The notes under the pieces were generated by a model. The model saw nothing but the letters and a program-made list of their open reading frames with translations. It ran no database searches and was not told where the DNA came from. A DNA stretch of 64,000 nucleotides from Streptomyces sp. NBC_01429 (GTDB lineage Bacteria; Actinomycetota; Actinomycetes; Streptomycetales; Streptomycetaceae). The position numbers and the translations under genes were made by a program. This document shows, piece after piece, positions 7,518-15,920 of this stretch. Positions within the stretch are counted from its first letter, which is position 1, and each line of letters begins with the position of its first letter. The stretch spans positions 3,876,501 to 3,940,500 of the forward strand of contig NZ_CP109599.1 in assembly GCF_036231945.1 (NCBI RefSeq). Direction: 5' to 3'.

Positions 7518-8771
7518 TCACTCGGCAGCGAGAGCTTCCGCGTAGGAGAAGACGAGCTCTCCAGAAGAGGATTCCGGCGGGGACACCACGACTTGTCTCG
7601 AGCCGTTCTGGAACTGACCGACCTCATGGCCGGAAATTCCCTGGAACTGGACCTGCAGGACATGCGGCTCCGACCACTCGCCCTTGACGCCGAACCTGAC
7701 ATCGCCCATGACGGTCGGGAAGGTCTCCTCCCTTGCGTACGCCGAGAGGCTCGCGTCGTCGAAACCACCGGTCGCTTCGACAGCCTGCGCGACCACCTGC
7801 ATCTGGGCGTAGGCGAGCGGCACCATGTAGTGCCCCAGGAGGTCGACACCGGCCTCGCCGGCCCGTTCCTGGTAGGTGTTCAACAGTTCCTGAACACCCG
7901 GGAACATCATTTTTGGCACCGGCGCCCAGTACTCGTAGTTCACGAAGCCGTTGAGCAACGGGCCGAGCCTCGTCTTCACCGCTGTGTTCTGCGGACCGAT
8001 CATGGCGCCGCCGACCATCTTCGGCTGGAAGTGGTGAGACCGGATGGTTCGCGCCAGGCCGATCGAGTCGGCCAGGTAGGAGCACAGAAACAGCAGGTCG
8101 CTGCCACTTTCGGCGACGGCGTCGATGACAGGCGTGAAATCCTCGGTCGACAGCGGATAGGTGGTTTCGTGGACGACCTTGATGCCGTACTTCTCGGCAT
8201 TCGCCTTGGCACCGAGAACGGGATTGCGCGAGAACTCGGCATCGGCGGACACGAGCGCCACGGTCTCAAGACGGGGCTTCTGCTCCGCAGCGAGAGCGAA
8301 GAACCCTTCCGTGAGTGCGGCGTTCGGGTCCGGCCCGGTGGGGGTCATGGCGAAGTAGTGCGGACAGAGCAGCGCGTTGTTGACGCCGAGACCCATCAGC
8401 CCGACGAAGAACCGCTCCCGCTCCACGATCAACGGCATGGCCGGCAGCAGGGTGTTGGTGCCGTATCCACCAATGACGAGATCCACCTTGTCTTCGTCGA
8501 TCAGCCGCTGGTAGAGGCCGAGGACGAGATCGGCGTTCGCCTGATCGTCGTAGCAGACGAGTTCGACCGGGCGGCCGAGCAGGCCGCCCCGGCTGTTGAT
8601 CCCTTCCCGCCAGATCTCATGAGCGAGACGGGCCGACCGGCTGTTGTCCGCGAGCGGACCGGTCAGCGACAGGCAGTACCCGATACGGATCGGTGCCGGG
8701 GCGGTAGCGATGTCAGGCCTCGCTTCCGGTGGGCGTGGCCAGGAGTTGCATCTCCCAGGCGAAGGCCACAC
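7518..8771 (-). CDS. Orphan ABC-type substrate-binding protein (amide/branched-chain amino-acid type)
   Basis: Type I periplasmic-binding fold over almost the whole length, from about 8690 to the stop at 7518: IRIGYCLSLTGPLADNSRSA, DLVIGGYGTNTLLPAMPLIV, LVSADAEFSRNPVLGAKANA, FLCSYLADSIGLARTIRS. The start is unclear: the first in-frame GTG near the homology is 8771, giving 417 residues and a 59-bp overlap with the upstream gene; no ATG is close. There is no signal peptide or lipobox and no permease or ATPase gene nearby, so it may be a cytoplasmic ligand sensor like AmiC instead of a transporter part. Ligand unknown. Confidence 0.78.
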   Translation of the reverse strand: MWPSPGRCNSWPRPPEARPDIATAPAPIRIGYCLSLTGPLADNSRSARLAHEIWREGINSRGGLLGRPVELVCYDDQANADLVLGLYQRLIDEDKVDLVIGGYGTNTLLPAMPLIVERERFFVGLMGLGVNNALLCPHYFAMTPTGPDPNAALTEGFFALAAEQKPRLETVALVSADAEFSRNPVLGAKANAEKYGIKVVHETTYPLSTEDFTPVIDAVAESGSDLLFLCSYLADSIGLARTIRSHHFQPKMVGGAMIGPQNTAVKTRLGPLLNGFVNYEYWAPVPKMMFPGVQELLNTYQERAGEAGVDLLGHYMVPLAYAQMQVVAQAVEATGGFDDASLSAYAREETFPTVMGDVRFGVKGEWSEPHVLQVQFQGISGHEVGQFQNGSRQVVVSPPESSSGELVFSYAEALAAE

Positions 8772-9369
8772 CGCTGGCACCGCCGTGCTGCGCCTGGACC
8801 TCGACGGCGCCCGGCACGGTCTTCTCACGGGCCCAGTCGCGCTGCCACTCGCCCAGCACGGCCATCCAGGTGATCGGAACCACGCCGGCCTGGACCATGC
8901 GCCGCACGGCCATGTCGTGGGCTTCCTTCGAGACACCGCCCGAGGCATCGGTGACGACGAAGACCTCGAAGCCCTCGCCCGCTGCCTGTATAGCCGGCAT
9001 CGCGACACAGATCTCCGTCCAGAGACCGGCGATGATCAGCTTCTTGCGTCCGGTCGCCTTGACGGCGTCCACAACGCGCTGGTCCTCCCAGGTGTTGATG
9101 AAGGTCCTGTTGATCGGCTTCTGCTCCGGGAACACATCCTGCACCCCCTGGAGGAGAAGGCCGCCGCGCTCCTCCAGAACGGTCGTCAGAATGGTCGGGA
9201 CGTCGAACGCCTTGGCGGCCTTGGCGAGTCCGATGACGTTGTTGACAACCATCGTCGGTTCGTGGCTGTGCAGGTTGGCGACCTGAAACGGCTGGTGGTC
9301 GATCAGTACGACAACGCTCTCCTCGGGCGTCAGCAGTGCCTGAAGTCCGGTCTTGGCTTCCATGCTCAT
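8713..9369 (-). CDS. Isochorismatase-like cysteine hydrolase (YcaC-type)
   Basis: 218 residues from ATG 9369, with GAGAGAGG upstream. The fold is that of the isochorismatase/nicotinamidase superfamily: catalytic Asp in VVLIDHQPFQVANLHSH, the cis-peptide and nucleophile region IIAGLWTEICVAMPAI with Cys, and DASGGVSKEAHDMAVRRM. The C-terminal extension EWQRDWA... fits the YcaC subgroup, whose substrates are unknown. It overlaps the substrate-binding protein gene, suggesting that a small amide-like compound is sensed by one product and hydrolysed by the other. A candidate operator lies about 200 bp upstream at 9572. Confidence 0.9.
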   Translation of the reverse strand: MSMEAKTGLQALLTPEESVVVLIDHQPFQVANLHSHEPTMVVNNVIGLAKAAKAFDVPTILTTVLEERGGLLLQGVQDVFPEQKPINRTFINTWEDQRVVDAVKATGRKKLIIAGLWTEICVAMPAIQAAGEGFEVFVVTDASGGVSKEAHDMAVRRMVQAGVVPITWMAVLGEWQRDWAREKTVPGAVEVQAQHGGASGVAFAWEMQLLATPTGSEA

Positions 9370-9571
9370 GGGACCTCTCTCCGGGTGTTCGTGTCTGCGG
9401 GTTCAGACGGGACACCGTCGATCTCGACGCCGGCGATACCGCCGCACGTGTTCTCGCCGACGCCCCTGAGACCGAGTCGGCCGAGCATCACGCTAAATCG
9501 GTCGACGCAGCCCTACTACCGGGCGCAACCTCCGAACTAGATGACGCATCACCTACATTAATGCTGACCAC

Positions 9572-9583
9572 TTGATGCGTCAA
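9572..9583. promoter_or_regulatory. Candidate MarR operator TTGATGCGTCAA (site 3)
   Basis: One mismatch to the palindrome TTGATGCATCAA. It lies upstream of the minus-strand hydrolase/substrate-binding pair. Between 9370 and 9571 no convincing gene is seen. Confidence 0.5.
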
Positions 9584-9637
9584 CTAAACGCCAGCCCGCG
9601 TGCGTTCGAGCCGCGAGGGTGACGTGGGAGCCAGAAG

Positions 9638-9649
9638 TTGATGCATCAT
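9638..9649. promoter_or_regulatory. Candidate MarR operator TTGATGCATCAT (site 4)
   Basis: One mismatch to the palindrome; 66 bp from site 3, centre to centre. Confidence 0.45.
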
Positions 9650-9818
9650 CTACTCCTGGAAGACACATCCACAGCTGCGAGGTCCGGGCGCCCGCAAGGA
9701 ATGCGAGGCACCGGCACATCACTGGTCGCCGCGATGGGTGCGCCGGGGACCGGCAGGACCGCAATCGGCCCCCTGCCTGCCGCCCGGCCAGAGCGTGCCT
9801 CCTTGATGGGTTTGTCAG

Positions 9819-10128
9819 TTCCAGACCGCCCACAAACGCCTCACCAGATGGGCCATGGACGGCATTTGGGGGGCTGGACAGTTTCAGTCGACTCCACCAT
9901 CGGCCGGGCTCACCACATGTGGCCGGGCACGGAATAGGGTGATCCAGGTCGATCCGAGCACGGCGATCGCGCACTCGGGCGCTCTCGCGGCGACTTGAGC
10001 ACGAGAGGTCCACCCGGTCAGCGACAATCAGGCACGACCTCTGACTCTCCACTTCACAGCGGGCCAGGCCGGTCCCGCATCCGCGTTCGAGGCGATCATG
10101 GCCAAGATCCGTGTCCCCAGTACCCACC
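9819..10128 (+). mobile_element. Relic of an IS5-family transposase
   Basis: Fragments of a DDE transposase lie in changing frames: FQTAHKRLTRWAMDGIW (from 9819), WTVSVDSTIGRAHHMWPGTE (from about 9878, with the first catalytic Asp), DRALGRSRGDLST (near 9960-10000), and VSDNQARPLTLHFTAGQAGP then ASAFEAIMAKIRVP (to about 10128). The order matches Streptomyces IS5-type transposases, but several frameshifts and deletions separate the pieces, and the last catalytic region is not recognisable. No terminal inverted repeats were found. It cannot be active. Confidence 0.7.
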
Positions 10129-10610
10129 GCGCTGCCTGGAGTCCCAGTCAGCCACGCTTCAACCGCTGGAGACCGACGAGGCGGGCGTGGCCGTCGACGT
10201 GGCAGGCGGCCCAGAAACCGGGCCACACCAGTACGAACGTGTCGCACCGAGACCGACACCGGTCGTCCGCCACTCCACCGCCGGTTCCGTGCAAGCCACC
10301 ACGCAACGGCCCCAATTGAGCCCCCGAACGACCAGGGACAGGCCGCGAGGAGCCTGGCCGTCACCGGCACGTCAGATGAGGCTTGCAATCAAGGAGCCGC
10401 CTGCCCCCAGCAGCCGGACCAAGGTCGAGAAGTTTCACAACCAGACGTCCTTCTACCCCGGCGTCCGAAGGGCGAGTCCCCGACCACGTACACCTTCCGC
10501 GAGGCGTCAAGAATGCCGACGCCCGCACCCCCGGACATTCCGGGCATCTGACGGAATCGGCCACGTCAACGGGATAGATGAGCTGTCAACGTTTTCGTTA
10601 CACTCCCTCA
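10129..10610. other. Gene-free stretch with no recognisable content
   Basis: Open frames exist on both strands but they lack ribosome sites and known motifs. The first part may be the diverged tail of the transposase relic. Just before the MarR gene, TACACT at 10599-10604 looks like a -10 element. Confidence 0.4.
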
Positions 10611-11078
10611 ATGAACGCAACGCCTCGCTGGCTGACCTCGGAGCAGAAGGCCGCCTGGGACAGTTTCATCCGCATGCAGGAGACGCTCATCGGACGACTC
10701 TCCCGCCTGGTCCAGGCCGACTCCGGCATGTCCGCCTCCGACTACATCGTGTTGGCGAGTCTCACCGAAAGGGGCGGCGGACGGATGCGCTTCCTGGACC
10801 TGGCCAATCTGGTGGAGTGGGAGAAGAGCCGCATGTCCCACCAGGTCAGGCGGATGACGAAGCGCGGGCTCTTGGCCAGGGAAGAATGTCCCGACGACGG
10901 ACGCGGAGCGTTCATCATCGCCACCCCGGCCGGCTGCAAGGCGATCGAAGACGCCGCGCCCGTGCACGTTGCACACGTCCGCCGACTGTTCATCGATGCC
11001 CTCACGCAGGAAGAACTCGATACGCTCGCCCGGATCTCGAACCGCGTCCTCGAACATATGAAGAAGCAGCCTGACTGA
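10611..11078 (+). CDS. MarR family winged-helix regulator
   Basis: 155 residues from ATG 10611 (MNATPRWLTSEQKAAWDSFI); the frame is also open from ATG 10578. The MarR fold is clear: a dimerisation helix, the recognition region MRFLDLANLVEWEKSRMSHQ, the wing with EECPDDGRGAFIIATPAG, and a C-terminal helix. A -10-like TACACT sits 7 bp before ATG 10611, so the transcript may be leaderless. MarR proteins bind short palindromes and release them on binding phenolic or oxidised ligands. The repeated TTGATNNATCAA sites around this gene are the likely targets. It remains intact while several presumed target genes are broken. Confidence 0.9.
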   Translation: MNATPRWLTSEQKAAWDSFIRMQETLIGRLSRLVQADSGMSASDYIVLASLTERGGGRMRFLDLANLVEWEKSRMSHQVRRMTKRGLLAREECPDDGRGAFIIATPAGCKAIEDAAPVHVAHVRRLFIDALTQEELDTLARISNRVLEHMKKQPD

Positions 11079-11214
11079 CCGATCCGAATTTCGACCAGTT
11101 CACGGCCGGGCGAAGTCGGTCTCACGCCGGCTCGGTGAGGGCGTTCTGATGTGCCAGCCGCCAGCCAAGTTTCCTCACGCTACCCACGCCCGCACGGGGA
11201 GGGCGCAGAATTAG

Positions 11215-11226
11215 TTGATTGATCAA
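11215..11226. promoter_or_regulatory. Candidate MarR operator TTGATTGATCAA (site 5)
   Basis: Both half-sites are perfect and extended by G/C (GTTGAT...ATCAAC). It lies 109 bp upstream of site 6, in the leader of the LLM flavoprotein relic. Confidence 0.55.
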
Positions 11227-11323
11227 CATACACCGTAGGGCAATATCGCCGACTCGTCCACCGCCGGCTTCACGGTGGCGTCGCGGCAGGAATACCCGTG
11301 CCCAGTATCACGTACCCCGAGAG

Positions 11324-11335
11324 TTGATACATCAA
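11324..11335. promoter_or_regulatory. Candidate MarR operator TTGATACATCAA (site 6)
   Basis: Perfect half-sites (GTTGAT...ATCAAC), ending 19 bp before the GTG at 11355 of the LLM flavoprotein relic, a position suited to blocking transcription. Confidence 0.6.
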
Positions 11336-11354
11336 CCATACAGGGGTGGGTGCC

Positions 11355-12020
11355 GTGCAGTTCGGGATCTTCACCGTCGGCGACGTAACACAGGACCCCA
11401 TCACCGGGCGGACACCGACCGAGCGCGAGCGGATCAAGGCCATGGTCGCCATCGCGCTGAAAGCCGAGGAGGTCGGGCTCGATGTGCTCGCGACCGGTGA
11501 GCACCACAACCCGCCGTTCGTGCCCTCCTCTCCCACCACCATGCCGGGCTGGATCGCCGCACGCACCGAACGCGTCATCCTGTCCACGTCCACCACACTG
11601 ATGACCACCAACGACCCGGTGAAGATCGCCGAGGACTACGCGATGCTCCAGCACCTGGCCAACGGCCGGGTGGACCTGATGACGGGCCGCGGCAACACAG
11701 GCCCCGTCTATCCCTGGTTCGGCAAGGACATCCGCCAGGGCATCAACCTCACCATCGAGAACGACGCTCCTGCACCGCGTGTGGCGCGAGGACGTCGTGA
11801 ACCGGGAGGGCAAGTTCCGTACACCGCTACAGTCGTTCACCGCCACGCCCCGGCCGCTGGACGGCGTACCGCCCTTCGTGTGGCACGGCTCCATCCGCTC
11901 GCCCGAGATCGCCGAGCAGGCCGCCTACTACGGCGACGGATTCTTCGCCAACCACATCTTCTGGCCCATGGAACACTTCCAGAAGCTCATCAGTCTCTAT
12001 CGTGAGCGATCTGACCGCTT
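11355..12020 (+). pseudogene. LLM-class flavin-dependent oxidoreductase, frameshifted and truncated
   Basis: From GTG 11355 (in-frame GTG also at 11346) the frame gives MQFGIFTVGDVTQDPITGRT, LATGEHHNPPFVPSSPTTMP and GRGNTGPVYPWFGKDIRQGI, typical of bacterial luciferase-like (LLM) oxidoreductases. At about 11765 a small deletion shifts the frame; the continuation EDVVNREGKFRTPLQSF and PPFVWHGSIRSPEIAEQAAY lies in another frame, to about 12005. The last third of the usual 330-350 residues is missing. Two operators precede it. Confidence 0.82.
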
Positions 12021-12110
12021 TTCACCGGGCAGTGACCGATCAAGGCCCGCCCGCCCATGACTAATGCGAAGGCGCGGTGGTCCGCGGGCAGTAGCTGGGC
12101 CAGCGGCACG

Positions 12111-12386
12111 TCACTCGTCGATCCCGCCGACCGCATCGATCTCCTCCGCGGTCAGCCCGGTCAGCAGCATCACGTCCGACTTCAGCGATCCGTCCAGTAC
12201 CTGAAGCGCTTCGACCATGCCGACCCGCAGGTCCTCACGACGCTGCGCCAGATAGACACGTACCGCCTCAGCGACAAGATCCTTCTTGGTCAGTCCCAAG
12301 AAGTGCGCGCCCTGACTGATGAGCTTGTCCGTATCCAGGTCCACCTTGAGCGGTGCCTGCCGAGCTGGCTTCGCAGCCGTAGTCAT
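12111..12386 (-). CDS. Small antitoxin-like protein, no toxin adjacent
   Basis: 91 residues from the ATG at 12386 (MTTAAKPARQAPLKVDLDTD), preceded by GAGG at a good distance; ATG 12392 is too close to it. The sequence KKDLVAEAVRVYLAQRREDL suggests a ribbon-helix-helix helix followed by a dimerisation segment, and the tail LTGLTAEEIDAVGGIDE resembles antitoxin C-termini that wrap a toxin. Directly after the stop, only about 90 bp lie before the broken LLM gene and no toxin is recognisable, so it is an orphan or its partner was deleted. The function is inferred from shape only. Confidence 0.6.
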   Translation of the reverse strand: MTTAAKPARQAPLKVDLDTDKLISQGAHFLGLTKKDLVAEAVRVYLAQRREDLRVGMVEALQVLDGSLKSDVMLLTGLTAEEIDAVGGIDE

Positions 12387-12560
12387 CACCATCACCTCGA
12401 AACCTAAGTACCTCGATCGGGCCACGGCTCCGCAAGGTCTGGTCGAACTCGGCACGGCGAACCCAGATGGGCCACTCCGAACACCGGCTCCAAGCCAGCC
12501 CAGATATCAGTTACACACCGTAACGCGGGTCCCCGGCCTGGCCCGGCGGTCGTCGCGTCG

Positions 12561-12896
12561 TCACTTGTCGTCGGGGGCCTTGATGATGGCGCCCTTCTCG
12601 TCAACGGTGTGGGTCTCCCAGTAGACGTCCCACTTGTCGCCGACGCGCTTGGGCTCCTTGCCCTCCGGGTAGCGGGCGTATCCCTTCGGGGGCTCTTCGT
12701 CCTTGGGGACGCACGCGCTGCCGGTGCTGCCCACCGCGATCACCCCGTATTCGTCGCCACCGCAGCTCGCGTCCTCGATCGAGCAGCCGGTCAGTGCCGC
12801 GACGGCCGCGCAGGCCAGGGCGAGGCCCGCGGCCGACCGGATCGTGCGTCTGCCGCGCGGGCGGGCGGGGGTACGGGGTCCGTCGGTGTTACGCAT
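12561..12896 (-). CDS. Conserved lipoprotein (111 aa)
   Basis: Starts at ATG 12896 with GAGGAG upstream. The signal peptide has an Arg-rich n-region (RPRGRRTIRSAAG), a hydrophobic stretch (LALACAAVAA) and lipobox LTGC. The mature part has conserved-looking motifs CGGDEYGVIAVGSTGSACVP and PPKGYARYPEGKEPKRVGDK, which I recall in many Streptomyces lipoproteins of unknown function. It forms its own unit, convergent with nothing nearby. Confidence 0.82.
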   Translation of the reverse strand: MRNTDGPRTPARPRGRRTIRSAAGLALACAAVAALTGCSIEDASCGGDEYGVIAVGSTGSACVPKDEEPPKGYARYPEGKEPKRVGDKWDVYWETHTVDEKGAIIKAPDDK

Positions 12897-13163
12897 GGCC
12901 GGCTCCTCGAAATCGGGTCTGTGCGGGCCATCCTGCGAGACGGCTCGAAGACAGGCGTGAGTACAAGTACTCATGTTCGGACGTGACTTGACTCAGAGGC
13001 CGCCGGGAGGCCGCGACGCGCGGTGGAAACGGGCCCGGCCGGGGCGGGATCGCGGCCGGTGCTCATTTCCGCTCACTCGTCTAGGCTCCGATTCGCGGCA
13101 CTGGACGTCCGGGCGCATTGGTCCGGGCGTGAGAGGGACCGTGACGAGGGCAGGAGACCGGAC

Positions 13164-14558
13164 GTGACGACGAGAAAAGCGGTTCTGCCCACCGCAGTGC
13201 CCGCGGGAGTGCCCGCTGGCGAGCTGCCGAACGCCGTGTTCGATCCCGCCAGGCTGGCCGCGGTGGCCGCCTCCGGGCTGCTGGACACCGCTCCGGAGGG
13301 AGCCTTCGACGATCTCGCCCAGCTCGCGCTGGTGATCACGGGCGCGCAGAAGGCGTTCTTCACCGTGGCCGACGGGCGCCGCTCGTTCTGGAAGGCCGCG
13401 CTCGGCATCGAGCCGGGCGGCGCGCGTGAGAACGACATCCGCGACAGCCCCTGCCACGTCCTGATCGGCACCGGAAAAGAACTGATCGCCGAGAACGCGG
13501 CCACCGACCCACGCGTCAGGGACCTGGCCGCGGTCGACGCCCTGGGCATCGGGGCATGGGCCGGCTTTCCGGTGGTCTCGCCCGACGGGCACGTGCTCGG
13601 CGGGTTCTGCGTGGTGGACAAGGACCCGCGTCCCTTCACCGGGGAGCAGTCCCACGCGCTGCGGACACTGGCCCGGTCGGTGTCCTCCGAGATCGCCCTG
13701 CGGCAGGCCCTGCGCCAGGCCCGCGCCTCGGGGGACGCCTCAGCGGCGCTGGCCCGTACCCTCCAGGACAGTCTGCTGCCGCCCCGGCTGCCGAACGCGC
13801 CGGGGCTCGACGTGGCCGCCGTACATCTGCCCGCCGACGCGACCGAAGCGGCCGGGACCGAGGTCGTCGGGGACTTCTACGACCTCTTCCGCACCCGGGG
13901 CGAAAGCTGGTGCGCGGTGATGGGCGACGTCTGCGGCAAGGGCATCGACGCCGCCAAGGTCACCGCCCTGGCCCGCTACACGCTGCGCGCCGAGGCCACC
14001 CAGCACGCGCGGCCCGCCACCGTCCTGCACCGGCTGCACGAGGCGGTCACCGGGCAGCGGGTCAGCGAGCGGTTCCTGACCGTCGCCCTGGCCGCGTTCG
14101 GCCCGGACGGGGCGGAGGACGGGAGCAGGAGCGGGGACGGGGACGGGCATGGGAACGGAGACGGGGACGGGAACGGAATCGTCGGCCGTTACGCCAGCGC
14201 CGGCCACCCCCCGGCGCTCATCCGCCGCGCGGACGGCGCCGTGGAGGAGCTCAACGCCGCCGGGATGCTGCTCAGCCCCCTGCTGCCGCCCGCCCACGAC
14301 CACTTGGAGGACACCGTCTTCCACCTGCGCCCCGGGGACGCGCTGCTCCTCTACACCGACGGCATCACCGAGGCCCGCGACGGCCGCGGCCCGCTCTTCG
14401 GCGAGGAGCGCCTCGCCGACGCGCTGGCCGCCACCCACGGCGCCGACGCCGCCACCACGCTCAGCATGCTGTGGCGGCGGGCGTCCGAGCACTCCGGCGG
14501 GCAGGCCGCCGACGACACCGCCCTGATGCTCGTGCGCGTCACCCCGGCGCTGCCCTGA
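13164..14558 (+). CDS. GAF-domain SpoIIE/PP2C-type phosphatase
   Basis: 464 residues from GTG 13164, with CAGGAG upstream. A GAF sensor domain covers about residues 40-190 (RLAAVAASGLLDTAPEGAFD, GAWAGFPVVSPDGHVLGGFC), and a PP2C phosphatase of SpoIIE/RsbU type covers 215-462. Metal-site motifs are complete: EVVGDFYDLF, VMGDVCGKGIDAAKVTALAR, LLLYTDGITEARD, ADDTALMLV. A Gly/Asp/Asn-rich insert (GDGDGHGNGDGDGNG, DNA near 14130-14175) interrupts the phosphatase domain. It probably dephosphorylates an anti-sigma-factor antagonist. Confidence 0.92.
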   Translation: MTTRKAVLPTAVPAGVPAGELPNAVFDPARLAAVAASGLLDTAPEGAFDDLAQLALVITGAQKAFFTVADGRRSFWKAALGIEPGGARENDIRDSPCHVLIGTGKELIAENAATDPRVRDLAAVDALGIGAWAGFPVVSPDGHVLGGFCVVDKDPRPFTGEQSHALRTLARSVSSEIALRQALRQARASGDASAALARTLQDSLLPPRLPNAPGLDVAAVHLPADATEAAGTEVVGDFYDLFRTRGESWCAVMGDVCGKGIDAAKVTALARYTLRAEATQHARPATVLHRLHEAVTGQRVSERFLTVALAAFGPDGAEDGSRSGDGDGHGNGDGDGNGIVGRYASAGHPPALIRRADGAVEELNAAGMLLSPLLPPAHDHLEDTVFHLRPGDALLLYTDGITEARDGRGPLFGEERLADALAATHGADAATTLSMLWRRASEHSGGQAADDTALMLVRVTPALP

Positions 14559-14579
14559 CACCCCGCCCGCGCGGAGCGG

Positions 14580-15011
14580 TCAGCCGGCCACCGGCAGGAC
14601 GGCGGCTATCGCGTTGCGGTCCTTGCGGGCGGCCAGCGGGAAGACGATCTTCAGGCCCTGCTCGTTGTCCGGCGACGAGACGACGAAGGACGAGTTGAGC
14701 ACGCGCTCCTTGATCTCCGTACGGACCAGACCCGCGCGCGGAATCGTCATCAGGTGCTCCTCCGGCCGCGCGAACGTCGGGTTGGCGCGGAAGACGAAGA
14801 CGCGACGGTCGGTCATCGCCAGGTACATGGGGGCCGGCACCGGGATCACGGCCATCCCGCCGCTCACCACCGCCGAGGCCGCCGCGAAGGCCGCCGTCCT
14901 GCGTACGGAGACGGAGCTGAGGTTCACGATGGTCGCCACCTCCACCCGCTCCTCCGGTTCGAGCATGGGGTCGAGGGCGGCCAACAGCAGGCGGCGGCGC
15001 TTTCCGTTCAC
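14580..15011 (-). CDS. Conserved PH-like membrane-associated hypothetical protein (143 aa)
   Basis: Starts at GTG 15011 with CAGGAG upstream. It has one hydrophobic segment at about 35-60 (AAFAAASAVVSGGMAVIPVP) and then a beta-rich part (APMYLAMTDRRVFVFRANPT, HLMTIPRAGLVRTEIKERVL, LKIVFPLAARKDRNAIAAVL) that looks like the bacterial PH-like fold. It is convergent with the GAF phosphatase, 21 bp apart. Function unknown. Confidence 0.75.
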   Translation of the reverse strand: MNGKRRRLLLAALDPMLEPEERVEVATIVNLSSVSVRRTAAFAAASAVVSGGMAVIPVPAPMYLAMTDRRVFVFRANPTFARPEEHLMTIPRAGLVRTEIKERVLNSSFVVSSPDNEQGLKIVFPLAARKDRNAIAAVLPVAG

Positions 15012-15328
15012 GGCTGATACTCCTGAGACATCGGGCTGAACCGAACGGCACGCCCCCGTACGGCATTCGACTTCCCGGGCATCGCCGCGGGCAGCCCGCC
15101 ACCCGTCGCACAGCCGCGGGCCGGACCACCTCGCGAGGCCCGGCCGGCGTGAGTCGTCGGCACACCTTGCCATACCCGCGCGCGAACCCGCCCCGGGTAT
15201 CCGGGCAGGGGCCCGGCGGACGCGGCGCTCTGCCACTTGGCCCTGCCCACGTGCGGTCCGCCCGCCGACCGCGTGGACTGCTCCACGGGGTGGAGCGGAC
15301 GGGAAAGGTCCAGAGAGGAGTCGGTCCG

Positions 15329-15760
15329 GTGAGAGAGCGCCGAGGAATCGCCGCGCACCTGGTCACCCGCGTCGTGGGGGCTCTGCTGTGCCTCGGCGTC
15401 GCCGCGATCCACGTCAGGGACCAGGGCGGAATCCCCGGCTCCCAGTCGCCCCCGTACATCGCCTCTCTGTTCTGGGCGCTGGAGATCGTCGCCGTCCTCA
15501 CCGCGCTGCTGCTCCTGGCCGGTGTCATCGGGCCGGGCTGGTTCCTCGCGATGGGCGTGGCCGCCGGGCCCCTCGTCGGTTACGTCCTCACGCGCGGCCC
15601 CGGGCTGCCCGACGACCACGGTGACGTGGGCAACTGGAGCGACCCGCTGGGACTGGTCAGTCTCGCCTTCGAAGGCGCCCTGCTCATCCTGTCGGTGACC
15701 TGCTTCCTCCTGCGCGGCACCCGACGCGCACCGCGGCACGCCGCCGGCCGCGGGCTCTGA
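15329..15760 (+). CDS. Four-helix membrane protein of unknown function
   Basis: 143 residues from GTG 15329; GAGAGGAG (15313-15320) decides this start, because the open frame extends much further up. Four hydrophobic segments are visible (HLVTRVVGALLCLGVAAIHV, LEIVAVLTALLLLAGVIGPG, WFLAMGVAAGPLVGYVLTRG, SLAFEGALLILSVTCFLLRG). No enzymatic motif. It is convergent with the phosphatase at 15917, with a tandem repeat array between. Confidence 0.75.
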   Translation: MRERRGIAAHLVTRVVGALLCLGVAAIHVRDQGGIPGSQSPPYIASLFWALEIVAVLTALLLLAGVIGPGWFLAMGVAAGPLVGYVLTRGPGLPDDHGDVGNWSDPLGLVSLAFEGALLILSVTCFLLRGTRRAPRHAAGRGL

Positions 15761-15800
15761 CACGGCGGACGGCGGTACGTGGCGGCCACCGCCGAGTCAG

Positions 15801-15920
15801 GACGCCTCAGAACGCCTCAGGACGTCTCAGGACGTCTCAGGACGTCTCAGGACGTCTCAGGACGTCTCAGGACGTCTCAGGACGTCTCAGGACGTCTCAG
15901 GACGTCTCAGGACGTCTCAG
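15801..15920. repeat. 12 tandem copies of a 10-bp unit GACGTCTCAG
   Basis: Units run from 15801 to 15920; the first two are variants (GACGCCTCAG, AACGCCTCAG) and the other ten are identical. Each contains the palindrome GACGTC. The array lies between convergent genes, and its last unit contains the stop codon (15917-15919) of the minus-strand phosphatase. Confidence 0.97.

Noticed and set aside
9558..10388. A 276-residue minus-strand frame across the transposase relic
   Set aside because: No motif or ribosome site; the plus strand shows transposase fragments.
5037..12560. Integrative element at tRNA-Ser with attachment-site repeats
   Set aside because: No integrase gene and no second copy of the tRNA 3' end was seen downstream; the similar sequence at 43120 is simply another tRNA-Ser.
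15801..15920. CRISPR array
   Set aside because: The 10-bp units are contiguous with no spacers and no cas genes are present.
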